Source of the DNA: Pyricularia pennisetigena
Lineage: Eukaryota; Ascomycota; Sordariomycetes; Magnaporthales; Pyriculariaceae
Assembly (NCBI RefSeq): GCF_004337985.1
Contig: NW_021940941.1
Span: 1-32,290 of the forward strand
Direction: 5' to 3'
DNA length: 32,290 nt
Notes under the pieces: model-generated
Told to the model about the DNA's origin: nothing
Databases searched by the model: none
What the model saw: only the letters and a program-made list of their open reading frames with translations
Part shown: piece after piece, positions 1 through 9,500 of the stretch
Layout: each line of letters opens with the position of its first letter
Position numbering within the stretch: the first letter of the stretch is position 1
Made by a program: the position numbers and the translations under genes

Positions 1-144
1 AAAGATGCCGCAGGACCGCCGAAGCGATTGGCAATCTGGATAAAAGCCGCTGCCGAGGATAAGTTGGACGAACCGAATCAGGAGGATAACGTGGCGGAGC
101 ATGGAGAGTTGAACGGTAAAAGGAAAAAGCGACGACATGGTTAA
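1..144 (+). CDS. Ty3/gypsy pol polyprotein, C-terminal end (partial)
   Basis: Frame 1 is open from the first base to a TAA at 142-144 and encodes the last 47 residues of a retrotransposon pol. It aligns with the end of the fuller pol in this window (stop at 25526): both share an AAGPP stretch, a conserved Trp-Ile pair, an AAED stretch and DNVAEH, followed by a basic tail. It therefore lies just after the chromodomain. The start is outside the window. The polypurine tract and LTR that follow confirm it is the 3' end of a plus-strand element whose body lies upstream. The sequence is not RIP-decayed, so this copy is probably young. Confidence 0.85.
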   Translation, partial: KDAAGPPKRLAIWIKAAAEDKLDEPNQEDNVAEHGELNGKRKKRRHG

Positions 145-188
145 TTTGACAAGAGCCTCGCATGATCTCCTGCGTCGACATACGAGGT

Positions 189-202
189 TTGGAAGGGGGT
201 AG
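189..202 (+). other. polypurine tract of the upstream gypsy element
   Basis: A purine-rich run (GGAAGGGGG at 191-199) ends directly before the TGTGAC start of the LTR. This is the expected position of the plus-strand priming site. Confidence 0.75.
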
Positions 203-395
203 TGTGACATTTGGACCATGAGATGACCAGACCCTAACCCTGACCCCTGGCCAACGGCCCACCAGGGTGATACCTTTATTTACGTCGCGTCAAGCTCAGA
301 ACTTTGTTTGTTTCCTTTCTTCTCCTCAGAGTAGAATCTTCGTCGATAGGCGCCAATAGACTAGCTTCCGTGCTATGCTTACCCTGGCCGTGACA
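203..395 (+). repeat. 3' LTR of gypsy family A, 193 bp
   Basis: The LTR begins TGTGACAT and ends CGTGACA (TG...CA ends). An almost identical 193-bp copy stands alone at 16709-16901; I saw one difference, G to A in the AACGGCCC stretch. A diverged reverse copy lies at 2637-2806. Its 3' third resembles the LTR at 19689-19896 (shared TTCGTCGATAG and GGCCGTGACA), so the two gypsy families are related. Confidence 0.9.
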
Positions 396-800
396 TATGT
401 AGTTTAATTTCCACCAAGCCTTGTGTAAACAAAGGGTTTATCCACCATATAATGATGTTAAGCATCCTTCCTGGATGGAGCAGAAAAAATCGGAGCGCGA
501 GAAAGGTATGGTAGATAATTGGCCCAATAAAATATAAGCCCAAAGATTTATTTATATTAAAAGGGATATTAACCGGTTTATCTGGCATTATCAGCTACTC
601 GCGTGACATAAAAGAAGCTTTAAATGCGCTGCCGTGATAAACCTGCCGCTGCTTGTTGCTTTGGGGGTTTTTCATGTAAGGATTTGCGAAATGTATATCG
701 ATTGCAAAAGAGCAAAGAGAATGCAATTAAAGTAAAAGACAAATTTAAATCTAAAGGGTAAATTGTTTGCCGAGTTATGGTTGAAATTGCGTGCACAAAC
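396..800. other. no recognisable gene
   Basis: AT-rich sequence with short reading frames only; none resembles a family I know. It lies between the LTR and a pogo remnant and may be more of that decayed element. Confidence 0.5.
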
Positions 801-809
801 CAACAATAA

Positions 810-960
810 TATAACGCAAGTTTATAAGGTGTTTTAATTTACCAATCCGTTTATCGGTGCTATAAAACTTTAAAATCGTTGGAGTATGGACGAAACCGGT
901 ATAATGTAAGGCAAAGGTTCTAATGGCCTGTCAAACGGCGGAAGGCGCCGCAGGTTGGTT
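810..960 (+). pseudogene. pogo/Fot1-type transposase remnant
   Basis: From about position 880 the plus strand reads W-S-M-D-E-T-G-I-M, a stop, then G-K-G-S-N-G-L. This is the conserved block around the first catalytic Asp of fungal pogo-type DDE transposases. The preceding 70 bases give a weaker match to the region just upstream of that block, with two stops. Only about 150 bp is recognisable. It shares the motif with the remnants at 4742-5346 and 31887-32195 but is a different, older copy. Confidence 0.6.
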
Positions 961-1045
961 ATACCTTTGCAAGAATATAAATTGCAGGGCCACAGCAGGC
1001 ACCCACCCTACTTAGCCCCGGGCCCGGCCGGTGACGACCGATCCG

Positions 1046-1569
1046 CTATATAAACTTATGTAAACTGAGATAACGCGCCGTAATGCTCCACGCGCGGCTG
1101 CATGCGCGGAGAACCGGCGTTGCCGGCGCTCGGCGCGGCCCAGCGTTAAAAGACACTACTACTACTACTACTACTACCATATCTCTGCGCGAAAAATGCA
1201 TGCCTCCCCTGCTCTCACTGGTGACATGGGCCGTGCAATCGGGGGCGGGATTTGGTCGCCGCTGCGAAGCATGTTTGAAAGACATGCCCTGGCATCATTA
1301 ATGAATTGCTCATACCCAGTCCCGTTTGCAGTTGTGGCTGTGCTGGAAATGTATGGAAAAGTGAGGAGAAGGGAAAATGGTAGTTTCTTGTTTGCGTAAT
1401 TCCGAATAGGTTTCTATTAAAGGAATCAAAGTGAAAACAGACAAAAAGAAGAAGAAAAGAAATGGCGAAGAAGAAAAAACATGGGACGGTGTTAACCCAT
1501 GTTAAATCCCAAAGCCAAATAAACAGCCGAAACAAAATACTTAAACCCCGTTGTAATTATTAAAACGTT
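1046..1569. other. no gene seen; short ACT microsatellite
   Basis: Seven ACT units at 1155-1175 lie in a GC-rich patch; the reading frames across them are low-complexity artefacts. The rest is the 3' flank of the MAX-like gene and a purine-rich stretch near 1440-1480. I see nothing else. Confidence 0.5.
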
Positions 1570-1836
1570 TTAGCTCAGCTGCCATTTCTTTTCCCCTTTG
1601 AGCCTATACGCAAGTCTCGTACCGTCTTGCAATTCGATTGTCCGTGGTCGGCAATTTTTCCCAATAAGAATCCACTCGTCTAAGGGGGTTATCTGACTAT
1701 TAATATTAGCGGTGTATATGGTTGGATAAATTATATTACTACAATAATGCTTTATTTCACATTGGAAATTTGCAAAAGCCGTTGGGAGACAGGCCGTGGC
1801 AACAGCGAAGGCAGCGAAAATGGCTTTGAAACCCAT
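1570..1836 (-). CDS. AVR1-CO39-like secreted MAX effector
   Basis: An intact 88-codon minus-strand frame (ATG 1836-1834, TAA 1572-1570). Residues 1-22 form a classic signal peptide (short basic start, Ala/Phe-rich core, AFA before the predicted cut), leaving a 66-residue mature protein. The pattern Cys26, IYTAN at 40-44, IT at 49-50, Cys62 then Pro64, and a short strand ending LQDG resembles the P. oryzae effector AVR1-CO39 in order and spacing. Established: MAX effectors are small beta-sandwich proteins with one disulfide, secreted into host cells, and some bind or are recognised by HMA domains of plant immune receptors. Inferred: Cys26-Cys62 make the disulfide; Cys32 is extra. No intron is needed. 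It has no other gene nearby and is bracketed by decayed transposons, typical for this class. The remaining doubt is whether it is AVR1-CO39 itself, a paralogue, or another MAX member. Confidence 0.75.
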   Translation of the reverse strand: MGFKAIFAAFAVATACLPTAFANFQCEIKHYCSNIIYPTIYTANINSQITPLDEWILIGKNCRPRTIELQDGTRLAYRLKGEKKWQLS

Positions 1837-2402
1837 AAACTATAGTAAATGGTGAGATATGCTAAATGTAGCGCGTGATTAAAAACTGATGGAAAAAAGT
1901 GCCTTTCGGAAATGTGGGTGGAAATGGAGAAAGCAAAGTAGGCGAAAGGCTTTCAAGCGCTGAGAATTTAGCGGCTATACATGGGGGTGCTGGCAAAATT
2001 AACAATTTCGTTAATTAGAATTTAAAGCCCTTGAAAACTCAACGCTCACAATTGCACTATCCATTTTTACTTTGGCAAATATAGGAATCCTGCCTCGTAC
2101 ATATCCATGCGGTGAGCTAAAAATAACATGACGGTTTATTATTGTAATTTCCTGTACCAAAAATATTCCTATTTTCTTTCTTTTTATAAATTTATATATT
2201 CAAAACTGACCCTTTTGTGGCTATTAATCGGCACTTTTTCCACATGCGTATGCGTTAATGCCCCATAAATTAAGGCCCCTGGTCACGGGCCCACCCCCCT
2301 TACCACCCAACCAAAGCGCGACGCGAAGTTTCGCGCATTTCGTATAACGTTGGGCCCCACATCTCCGACCCCCCTTGATAAACCGATTTAAATATAAAAC
2401 TA
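1837..2402. other. upstream region of the MAX-like gene; no gene seen
   Basis: AT-rich sequence, presumably holding the promoter of the minus-strand effector gene near 1837-1990. I could not point to a specific element. A GC-rich patch at 2260-2380 may be the decayed terminal part of the pogo-type remnant that follows. Confidence 0.4.
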
Positions 2403-2636
2403 TCAACGTACAACAATACAATTATTGTTAGGCTGCCCCGGCTCGTTAACCTCTTCTGCATTGTTATAATCTTTTAAACAATCCTTATTATTTTCCTGTG
2501 CTTTATAAACGTGTTTTTTGCTGACCGAAAGCTTGTTGGGATCCGGAATTACCCTTTTCCTTTTAACCGGCAGTACCGCCTCCAATTTTGCTTTTAAGAA
2601 ACTAATTTTTTGCTGGGCCTCAGCTGATATTGTATT
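2403..2636 (-). pseudogene. pogo-type transposase C-terminal remnant
   Basis: The minus strand encodes a coiled-coil-like stretch followed by KRKRVIPDPNKLS and a later KAQ. That basic KRKR-x-x-PDPN motif is typical of the C-terminal tail of fungal pogo/Fot1 transposases. The apparent Met start lies inside the adjacent LTR (2637-2806), which interrupts the gene, so the reading frame as it stands is an artefact fused to LTR sequence. The catalytic domain is not visible on the other side of the LTR. The call rests on one motif. Confidence 0.45.
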
Positions 2637-2806
2637 TGTCACGGCCAGGGTAAGCATAGCATGGAAGCTAGTATATTATCACTAGAGAGGAAAGGAAACA
2701 AACAAAATTTTGAACTTAACGCAACGTAGATGAAAGTATCACCTTGGTGGGTCGTTGGTCAGGGGTCAGGTTTAGGGTCTGGTGATCTCATGGTCCAAAT
2801 GTCACA
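2637..2806 (-). repeat. diverged solo LTR of gypsy family A, 170 bp
   Basis: Reverse complement of the 193-bp LTR at 203-395, from TGTCACGG to ATGTCACA. It has an internal deletion of roughly 23 bp after the CCTTTC region and many transitions of RIP type. The flanking 5-mers (GTATT and GTAGC) do not match, so a target duplication cannot be shown. It is older than the copies at 203-395 and 16709-16901. Confidence 0.85.
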
Positions 2807-2824
2807 GTAGCTAGATAAATACAG

Positions 2825-3150
2825 TGAATTACCACTCCGTCAGGAAAACAATCCCAAAAAAACGAGGCTGTAATATAGTAGCGATTTTATTTGAATATTT
2901 GAAGCTAGATGTACAGGAAGAAAGGCATACGCGCGCCTGGCCGACTGCCAACCGTGACTAGCTCCACCTCACGTGACAAGGCGCCAGGGTTCGTTTATTG
3001 TTTATTCGTTTAGGCGCGTGTGCGCGATTGGCACTGCGTGCCTTTCTTCTTCCTTTACACTTAGCTTTAGATCTTTAAATAAAATCGCCCCTATATTGCA
3101 GCCTTGTCTTTTTGGGATCGCTTTCGTGACAGCTGGGTGAATGATGAGCG
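2825..3150. repeat. imperfect inverted repeat
   Basis: The stretch 2851-2938 is matched in inverted orientation by about 3018-3118: ATCCCAAAAA, GGCTG(T/C)AATATA, GCGATTTTATTT and GAAAGGCA recur in the same order on opposite strands. Weaker matching extends out to roughly 2825 and 3150. The spacer of about 80 bp includes a CACGTGAC stretch. Differences are mostly transitions plus small gaps. It could be a decayed fold-back or MITE-like element, or an inverted duplication. No coding function is apparent. Confidence 0.6.
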
Positions 3151-3836
3151 TTGAGCTTGTGGCACAGTCGCTAAACCCATTTTTGGGCTTTCGGGTAAAA
3201 GTTACCCCAACCAGAAATCGGCATATTTTAAAAATTTGGCCCAATCTCGGTCTTTCCGTATTCCAAACTTTGCTTTTTTCTATTTTCGTTGTGGAGCGGG
3301 TTGATGCTTTTAGGGGGGGAATTATAAATAATTAAATTATTTTCAATTCGTGGTCGGAAAGAACCCAAGTATTATTTTGAGCTAAATATTGTATATTTAC
3401 GTGGATAATTCTTTTTTTACAACACTTGGCTCGCAGAAAATAAATAATATTGGTTGATAACTTATATTTTAATTATACTCTTATTTATTTCTGATAAATA
3501 CCGTCTTATTACTCTCGGAGTGGCCGAATAACGACAGGCATTTATAAAATAAACTTAGTAACTGCTGTTTAAATTTACCAAACATGATTAAAGAGTACAC
3601 CCGGCTGAATTATATAAGGTTACACCATTAATGGATATTTGTTATATCAATATTCCAAAACACGAGTTAAAATTGTATATAATGTGCTACAAGCCCAGCC
3701 GAAGTGTTATACGATAACATTTAAAACTCTTTAACTTGAGTGACTAGTTTACAATTCAATTATCATTTAAGCTTGAAAATAGCTCTTCGCTGAACAGAAC
3801 GACTTTCTATTATTCGACTGCTGTCTTCGTTACAGT
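3151..3836. other. AT-rich intergenic region upstream of a secreted-protein gene
   Basis: No reading frame of note. The last 100-150 bases presumably contain the promoter and 5' UTR of the gene starting at 3837, but I cannot identify a defined TATA box or binding site with confidence. Confidence 0.45.
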
Positions 3837-4472
3837 ATGCTTTTGTCAATTCAAAAATATATCGCCTTCGCTGCGGTCACATTGGCCGCCGTCCATGGCG
3901 GAGCTGTCCCTAAAGGTGATAGCGTCCTCGAAAGGCAAGCTTACGATAATCAAGGCTTCGTCGACCGCCACGGTCCCTATGACCACTCACGTTTATCGAG
4001 TTACCTATACGTCGTCAACCGTCAAGGTGGCCCCAGCCATCAAGACGTCCGTGATGGCAGGGGAGGATTTTACATTTTGTGGACGACGGAAGAGGTAGAA
4101 TACGCCGGACAAATGATATTTGCTGATCATCGACTGAAGGAATTCGAGAAATATCAAAAAACGAAGGAATGGCAAGAGACAGGTTATAATATTTTTGAAT
4201 CATCACCGTCCTCCGAATATTGGAGTTGGGTTGATAGCAGTAACAGACCAGCAAAATTCGAGCTTGCAAAAAATCAACTGGAACAACTGGGGTTTACACT
4301 TCATATGGATAAACCTAGAGTATATTTTACTCCGGACCATTACCACAGAGAGGAGCTCGTGAAACTTGACGGAGGGGCATTAGAAAAGCGACCAGGGTGT
4401 TTTAATATCGGATCTCGCCTCAAGTCTTTCCGGTTCAAGTTTCCTGGCTGTGGTAGACGGCAGGGGAAATAA
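3837..4472 (+). CDS. putative secreted protein, 211 aa, unclassified (candidate effector)
   Basis: One uninterrupted frame from ATG 3837 to TAA 4470-4472. Residues 1-21 look like a secretion signal (hydrophobic IAFAAVTLAAVHG). The mature protein is hydrophilic and rich in aromatic and charged residues, with few cysteines; two lie near the C-terminus, in PGCF and PGCG. A Lys-Arg before PGCF is a possible Kex2 site that would release a short basic C-terminal peptide. I do not recognise the family; a faint resemblance to ADP-ribosyltransferase-type secreted fungal proteins (a GGFY...TT...AGQ pattern in the middle) is too weak to call. It lies alone between repeats, has no visible intron, and its codon use is not RIP-biased, unlike the surrounding repeats. 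Secretion is reasonably supported; function is unknown. Confidence 0.6.
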   Translation: MLLSIQKYIAFAAVTLAAVHGGAVPKGDSVLERQAYDNQGFVDRHGPYDHSRLSSYLYVVNRQGGPSHQDVRDGRGGFYILWTTEEVEYAGQMIFADHRLKEFEKYQKTKEWQETGYNIFESSPSSEYWSWVDSSNRPAKFELAKNQLEQLGFTLHMDKPRVYFTPDHYHREELVKLDGGALEKRPGCFNIGSRLKSFRFKFPGCGRRQGK

Positions 4473-4590
4473 TCAAATGCTGGTTTGTATTTGTTTATAA
4501 ACACCATTTGCGGATAAGGATTCGGGGTTAAAACGAACATTCAATGCAAACTGTTGTATTTAGGTTATCTCTATCAAGTCGACCCACCCC

Positions 4591-4630
4591 TTCACGGTCA
4601 CCCCCCTTCACGGTCACCCCCCTTCACGGA
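4591..4630 (+). repeat. 16-bp tandem repeat, about 2.5 units, probable transposon terminal region
   Basis: TTCACGGTCACCCCCC occurs at 4591-4606 and 4607-4622, followed by a partial third unit. It lies about 120-150 bp upstream of a pogo-type transposase start. This parallels the duplicated 17-bp motif in the Pot3-like ends elsewhere in the window, so it may be the decayed left terminus of that element. Confidence 0.6.
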
Positions 4631-4741
4631 TACTACGTCGACACACACCCTCGTTTCAACACTACGGACACGTTGTCAAATTCCTGCTCAGTTTCAATCC
4701 CACACCATCGTCTCTATGCTTATTTTGAAGCTATTTACAGA

Positions 4742-5346
4742 ATGAAGCAATATTCGGAATTAGATTTACTTCAAGCCGTTCGGGCCGTCCTCGACGGGGC
4801 CCCAATTGCAATAGCGGCCCAAAAGAACAATACTCTAATCATTATATTTCGGGAAAAACTCCAAAGCCACCTATCCCGTTCCCAATATAACATTTCACGC
4901 CAAAAGCTCGATAAGACCCAAGAGTCGATGTTATCCGAGTGCTGTTTACGTCAAGAGACATTGGGCTACCCCCTCCCCCCCCCCAATGCATACGGAGATC
5001 AGAGAAATCGTGAACCGGATTTGCTTGCTTCTGGAGATATACCTCAACCGTCGGAAAACATTGGATTGATCCATTTATGGCCCGGAACCTTGTATTACAA
5101 TCACAAAGATCCAAGCCCATGGATCAAGTACGTATAAATGGTGCAACTACAATTACAATTAAACAATGGTTTCAATATCTCAACGTTCCTTTGGTTCAGA
5201 CCCTTGACCCCGAAAACGTACATAATATGGACGAATTCGGGATTGTTGAAGGTATGGGAGAAAATGGGCTTGTTATTGGATCACGAAATACACGGGGTAA
5301 GTCGGATCAGTCCCAGCCATCCATTGTTCCCAACCACCCCAATTGA
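4742..5346 (+). pseudogene. pogo/Fot1-family transposase, frameshifted remnant
   Basis: Starts MKQYSELDLLQAVRAV at 4742, the usual N-terminal psq-type helix-turn-helix of fungal pogo transposases. The CENP-B-type DNA-binding region follows to about 5000, where a C-rich run (4973-4984) accompanies a frame change. The match continues in another frame from about 5077: RINGATTITIKQWF, then NMDEFGI at about 5226, the block holding the first catalytic Asp, then GLVIGS. Homology fades by about 5346. The second and third catalytic residues are missing. At least two frame changes show it is dead. It is divergent from the intact element at 13723-15583. Confidence 0.8.
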
Positions 5347-5418
5347 TATTAGTTGTATTATTTAGGTATGTGCTAAATATATTACTAATGAAATAATATT
5401 AATAATAAACTCACGGTA

Positions 5419-5537
5419 ACGTGGTTTATCAGTACCCCAGCCATATCAGCACCTCGGCCACGTTTGGTGGCCAATTCAAGGGCCAAATACGGCGCCCAGG
5501 ACTGCGATATTTATAATTTCGACGAAACCGGCTTTAT
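5419..5537 (+). mobile_element. diverged, internally deleted Pot3-like transposon fragment
   Basis: After a TA at 5417-5418 the sequence begins ACGTGGTTTATCAG, matching the terminal repeat of the intact element at 13723 with substitutions. It then jumps to the transposase segment around the first catalytic Asp (GCCAAATACGG to TTCGACGAAACCGG), so about 480 bp of the 5' part is missing. The match ends near 5537. No right terminus was found. Many substitutions separate it from the identical copies at 9501 and 13723, so it represents an older insertion or relative. Confidence 0.75.
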
Positions 5538-5878
5538 AGTCTTGTCTCGTTGGATTCATCGTGGGCAATCTATGGTCAGTCTACAGGAAAACGTATCCAA
5601 TGCAGCATTCTACTGAAATGCCGGAGTTTTGCTTCAAACCCTGTGAGGCCGCTGTTTTTGAGCTCTCTCCAAGGGAGCCGTGTAATGGGATCCGAGCGCA
5701 GCTGGCGCGAGCCCTCCTATTCAACAGCACAAGATCGAGGCGTAAATCTTACTCGCAATCTAAATCACAGTTGTGAGCTAAACACGCAAAAATTATTGGT
5801 CGAATTTGTATATTCACTCAGTGGGAATTTAAAAACAAAATTTTTCAATACCTGCCGGTTGGATCTAATACGGTATCG
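5538..5878. other. no recognisable gene
   Basis: Two overlapping plus-strand frames cross this stretch but neither resembles a known family, and one runs into the Pyret LTR. I would not annotate a gene here. Confidence 0.45.
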
Positions 5879-6338
5879 TGTTACGACCAGACAGTTGGGC
5901 CGGTACCAGAAAGGCCAGGTGGGGTTACACCCCTCCTGACAACACTCGGTTAGAGGAAACACCGACCGGCAGGAGACAGGATTACGTAAGGGACCAATCA
6001 CGTGACATTACGTGATTGCCAAGGAAAGGTGATTATTTGGATTTTTAAATAATTAGGGGAAATTACAACAATAATAATTATTGTGATTATTGGGTGATTA
6101 CCATAATTACATTTGGAATATAATTTATATAAAAAACGCTTATTACCATGTAAATAAATTCGATTTTAGGATTGTTTAGCAGCAATTAAATTTTAATTAA
6201 CTTTAATATTTATTTAAAACCGATTATAATTTCACCCCAATTATTAAAAATACCCAATTACCCAATTAAACGTTTAATTGTTTTAACCCATTATATTTTA
6301 CTATAAAAATAAATTACCCCGATATTTTAATCGTAATA
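5879..6338 (+). repeat. 5' LTR of the Pyret-like element
   Basis: Begins TGTTACGACC. It ends at TCGTAATA, where the 3' copy has TCGTAACA; a C to T change altered the terminal CA. About the first 170 bases are less AT-shifted than the same part of the 3' LTR, while the inner end is more mutated. Confidence 0.85.
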
Positions 6339-9300
6339 TTCTAATTGCTCCTGTTTAATATTTTATTTTAAAATATACCGAATAATACCGCCGATATAAT
6401 GTTTTCCAACAAAACCACCCTTTAAACCCCCTTTATTATTAACGTTCCGGCCAACGTTAACGTTTTGCGTTAAATGGTCGCGACGTTTTAAACCGAAAAT
6501 CGACAATTCCAAAAACGAATAACCGAACAAATTAACCGAATTAATAAAAATAACATTAAACATTTTTTACTTACGTTTTTTAATGGTATTACAAATACTT
6601 TGCAGGAGTTTTTTACGGAAATCCGAGCATACCTACATTTTAACGAGGATAATTTCGACAATAATATAAATAAAATTGTTTACGCAACCTCGTTTTTAAA
6701 AAACGACGCGTTCGCCTGGTTCGAACCCATTTTACGAAATTATTTGGATTATAAAAAGGAAAAAAAACCGTAAAATTAAAACTAACCGCATTTTCGACGA
6801 TTACGAAAATTTCGAAAAATGTTTTAAGGGAGCATTCGGCAACCCAAACGAGGAACGCACGGTTAAACGTAAATTGGTACGCTTTATTTAAACCAAATCG
6901 GTATCCAAATATACCAGTAAATTTCGACAAATTACCGCCAAATTACTATGGAGCCCCGAAATTTTAATGGTACGTTTTTATACGGGATTTAAAAAGAAAA
7001 TTAAAAACGAATTTGTTAAAAAAAAACGACCCGACATTTTAACCGAATACGTAAAATTAATAGTTAAAATTAATAACCGATAATACGAAAAAAAAATTGG
7101 AACGATGCGAAAAACGCAACGTATGGGGCCCAATTTTGCGATAAACCAACACCGAACGTAAATATTAATACCCCAAACCGTTTCGTTAATATAACATTTT
7201 ATACGGGATATATAACGGATTTATGGATTTTGATGCGATATAATACAAAAAACCTCGCAAAGATTCCAAAAATGGCAAATATTTTAAATGTAACAAAACA
7301 GGGCATATCGCCAAAAATTGCCCCGGAAATTAAAATAACACCCCCGGTTTTACCCTCGATTTTAAAAGCAAACCCGAAAAAACACGAGGATTTAACGCCA
7401 CAAATTACCAATAGGCACAATTTAATCAATACAACCTAATAAATTGGACCATTTATTACGACGATAATTATATAGTCCATAATAATTCCAAAATGGACGT
7501 AAAATGGTATTTTTAAAAACCAAAAAACACCCGAATATTAATAATGGGAAACCAAATATTTACAAAAATAAAACCACCAATTAATTTACACCGATAAAAC
7601 GCCATATTACCCGAATTTACGGATTCGAACGTTTTAAAAAAATCCGATACGGAATTATTGGAATAAACCCACCGTATTAGGAAAACCAACCAATTTTCGA
7701 CGGAAAAATCCTTTAATAACGTTTTAAACGAAAATTCCAACGACGAAAAAAAAATGGTTCCAAACCGCTATAACGCGGAAAAAACCAACGATTTTTATAA
7801 ATACGATAAAAAACAAATCGATTTATACCGAAATAATTAGTCGGTCCAATTCCCAGGATATAATTTGGTGTAATAAAAATAAAATTTTATAAAAAACCCT
7901 AATCCCACGTTTATAAACCACCCAATATTTAATATTAAATATCCGGAATACCCCCGCGTTTTTTGGGCCGAATATTTCCGAAACAATTGTGGAATTTATT
8001 TAAATAAAAAAATTTACCACAATTTCTTTTTTCGACGACGGTTAATTACCGGGATTAACGAGATTTATATAACCGAAAAATTACCCAATTGGGAAATTAA
8101 AATTAAATTCCGAAACGAATTAATAATAATTTTTACGCCTAACGACAAATACCCCATAATATATTATAACCAATTAAACTTTCCGTGGTATAAATGTATT
8201 CGCAATATATGTAAAATCCATTTATTAACCAAAACCCAAAATTAACACGTACGAAAATAACGATACCAAATACCCGCTTTTATAACCAAAATTATATAAA
8301 ATCCAAAAGTAAAAAACAAATAAACGCCCACGAGCGCACGCAAAACACCTGCACCAACCAAACATTTATTCGACGAGGTTAAAACGAAAAACAACCTCGC
8401 ACCCAAAAACAAAAAAATAAAAACCCACGACGCGAATTTAATAAGCCAAAAAATTAAAATAACCAAACGGTATAGGGTACCGGACGGCGATAACGGAAAT
8501 AAAATAAAAAACTTTAAACGTTACGCAAAATATAATAATAAAACACGAATATATATTTTTTAATATACGATTCGATAAAAAACCCATACGAGCATTTTTT
8601 AATAATGGAGCATAAAGCAATTATATATTACCAAAAATCGTAACGGAACGACGGATATTTTGGTAATAAAAAAAAATTATATTAATTGTAAACCGTGGAA
8701 AAAAGGTAATTTTATATGGGAACGGTATTATCGAAATGAAAACAGTATATTTTTGGATGGAAAATTACGGACGAAAAAAACAAATTATTTTGGATATTAC
8801 GGAAATGAGGGATAAAAATATAATTTTAAAAATCCCCTGGTTTAGGAAAAACAACCCCAAAATAAATTGGATAACCGGCCAGGTCCAATGGGAAAAACAT
8901 TTAATTATTAAATAACCTCCAATATGGAAAGGTTTACACAGGAAACGTAGGGCACGGACGAACTAAATAAAACAAATGGCGTATTTATAAAAAAAACGAC
9001 CAACCCCGGAACCAATATCGGAAAAAAAAACGATTATTTACAGGCCAAAACCGATCCAATTTTATAACACCAAACATAAACGGATAAACCAAAAACGGCA
9101 AAATATTAAAAAAATAACAATTTTACACACGATTATTTAACGAAAAATTCGAAACCGGATTACCCGAATATAACCCGTTCGACCACGAAATACCATTTAA
9201 AAAAGGAACCCAACCGAAATTTTATAAAATATACGGTTTAAATCCAACATAAATGGAGGTATTAAACGAATACCTTGCAAAAAACTTTAAAAAAAGTTAT

Positions 9301-9500
9301 ATTAAATTATTAACATTACCAATAGGATACCCAATCCTTTTCGTACAAAAAAAACGGAAAATTACGATTATACGTGGATTATAAACAATTAAACGATATT
9401 ATTATAAAAAATTGCTATTTATTTCTATTAATAAAAAAATTTCGAAACATGTTTTACCAAACACGATGGTTTACGATATTAAATTTTAAAAAAACATATA
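6339..9500 (+). pseudogene. Pyret-like gag and 5' pol, RIP-inactivated
   Basis: Plus-strand translation is broken by many stops. A gag zinc knuckle is still readable near 7280-7325 (F-K-C-N-K-T-G-H-I-A-K-N-C-P), and the reverse transcriptase start is readable at about 9350-9500 (RLYVDYKQLND, then RWFTILNFKKTYN). The same gag region occurs inverted at 25907-27192. Long A/T runs, C to T and G to A bias and loss of start codons indicate RIP. The frame stops at the TA target of the Pot3-bounded block (9499-9500) and resumes at 15586. Confidence 0.8.

Noticed and set aside
1046..1301. Frames across the ACT repeat
   Set aside because: They are poly-Thr or poly-Val translations of a microsatellite with no other support.
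3837..4472. ADP-ribosyltransferase-type secreted protein
   Set aside because: Only a loose central pattern is visible and the catalytic residues cannot be placed, so I left it unclassified.
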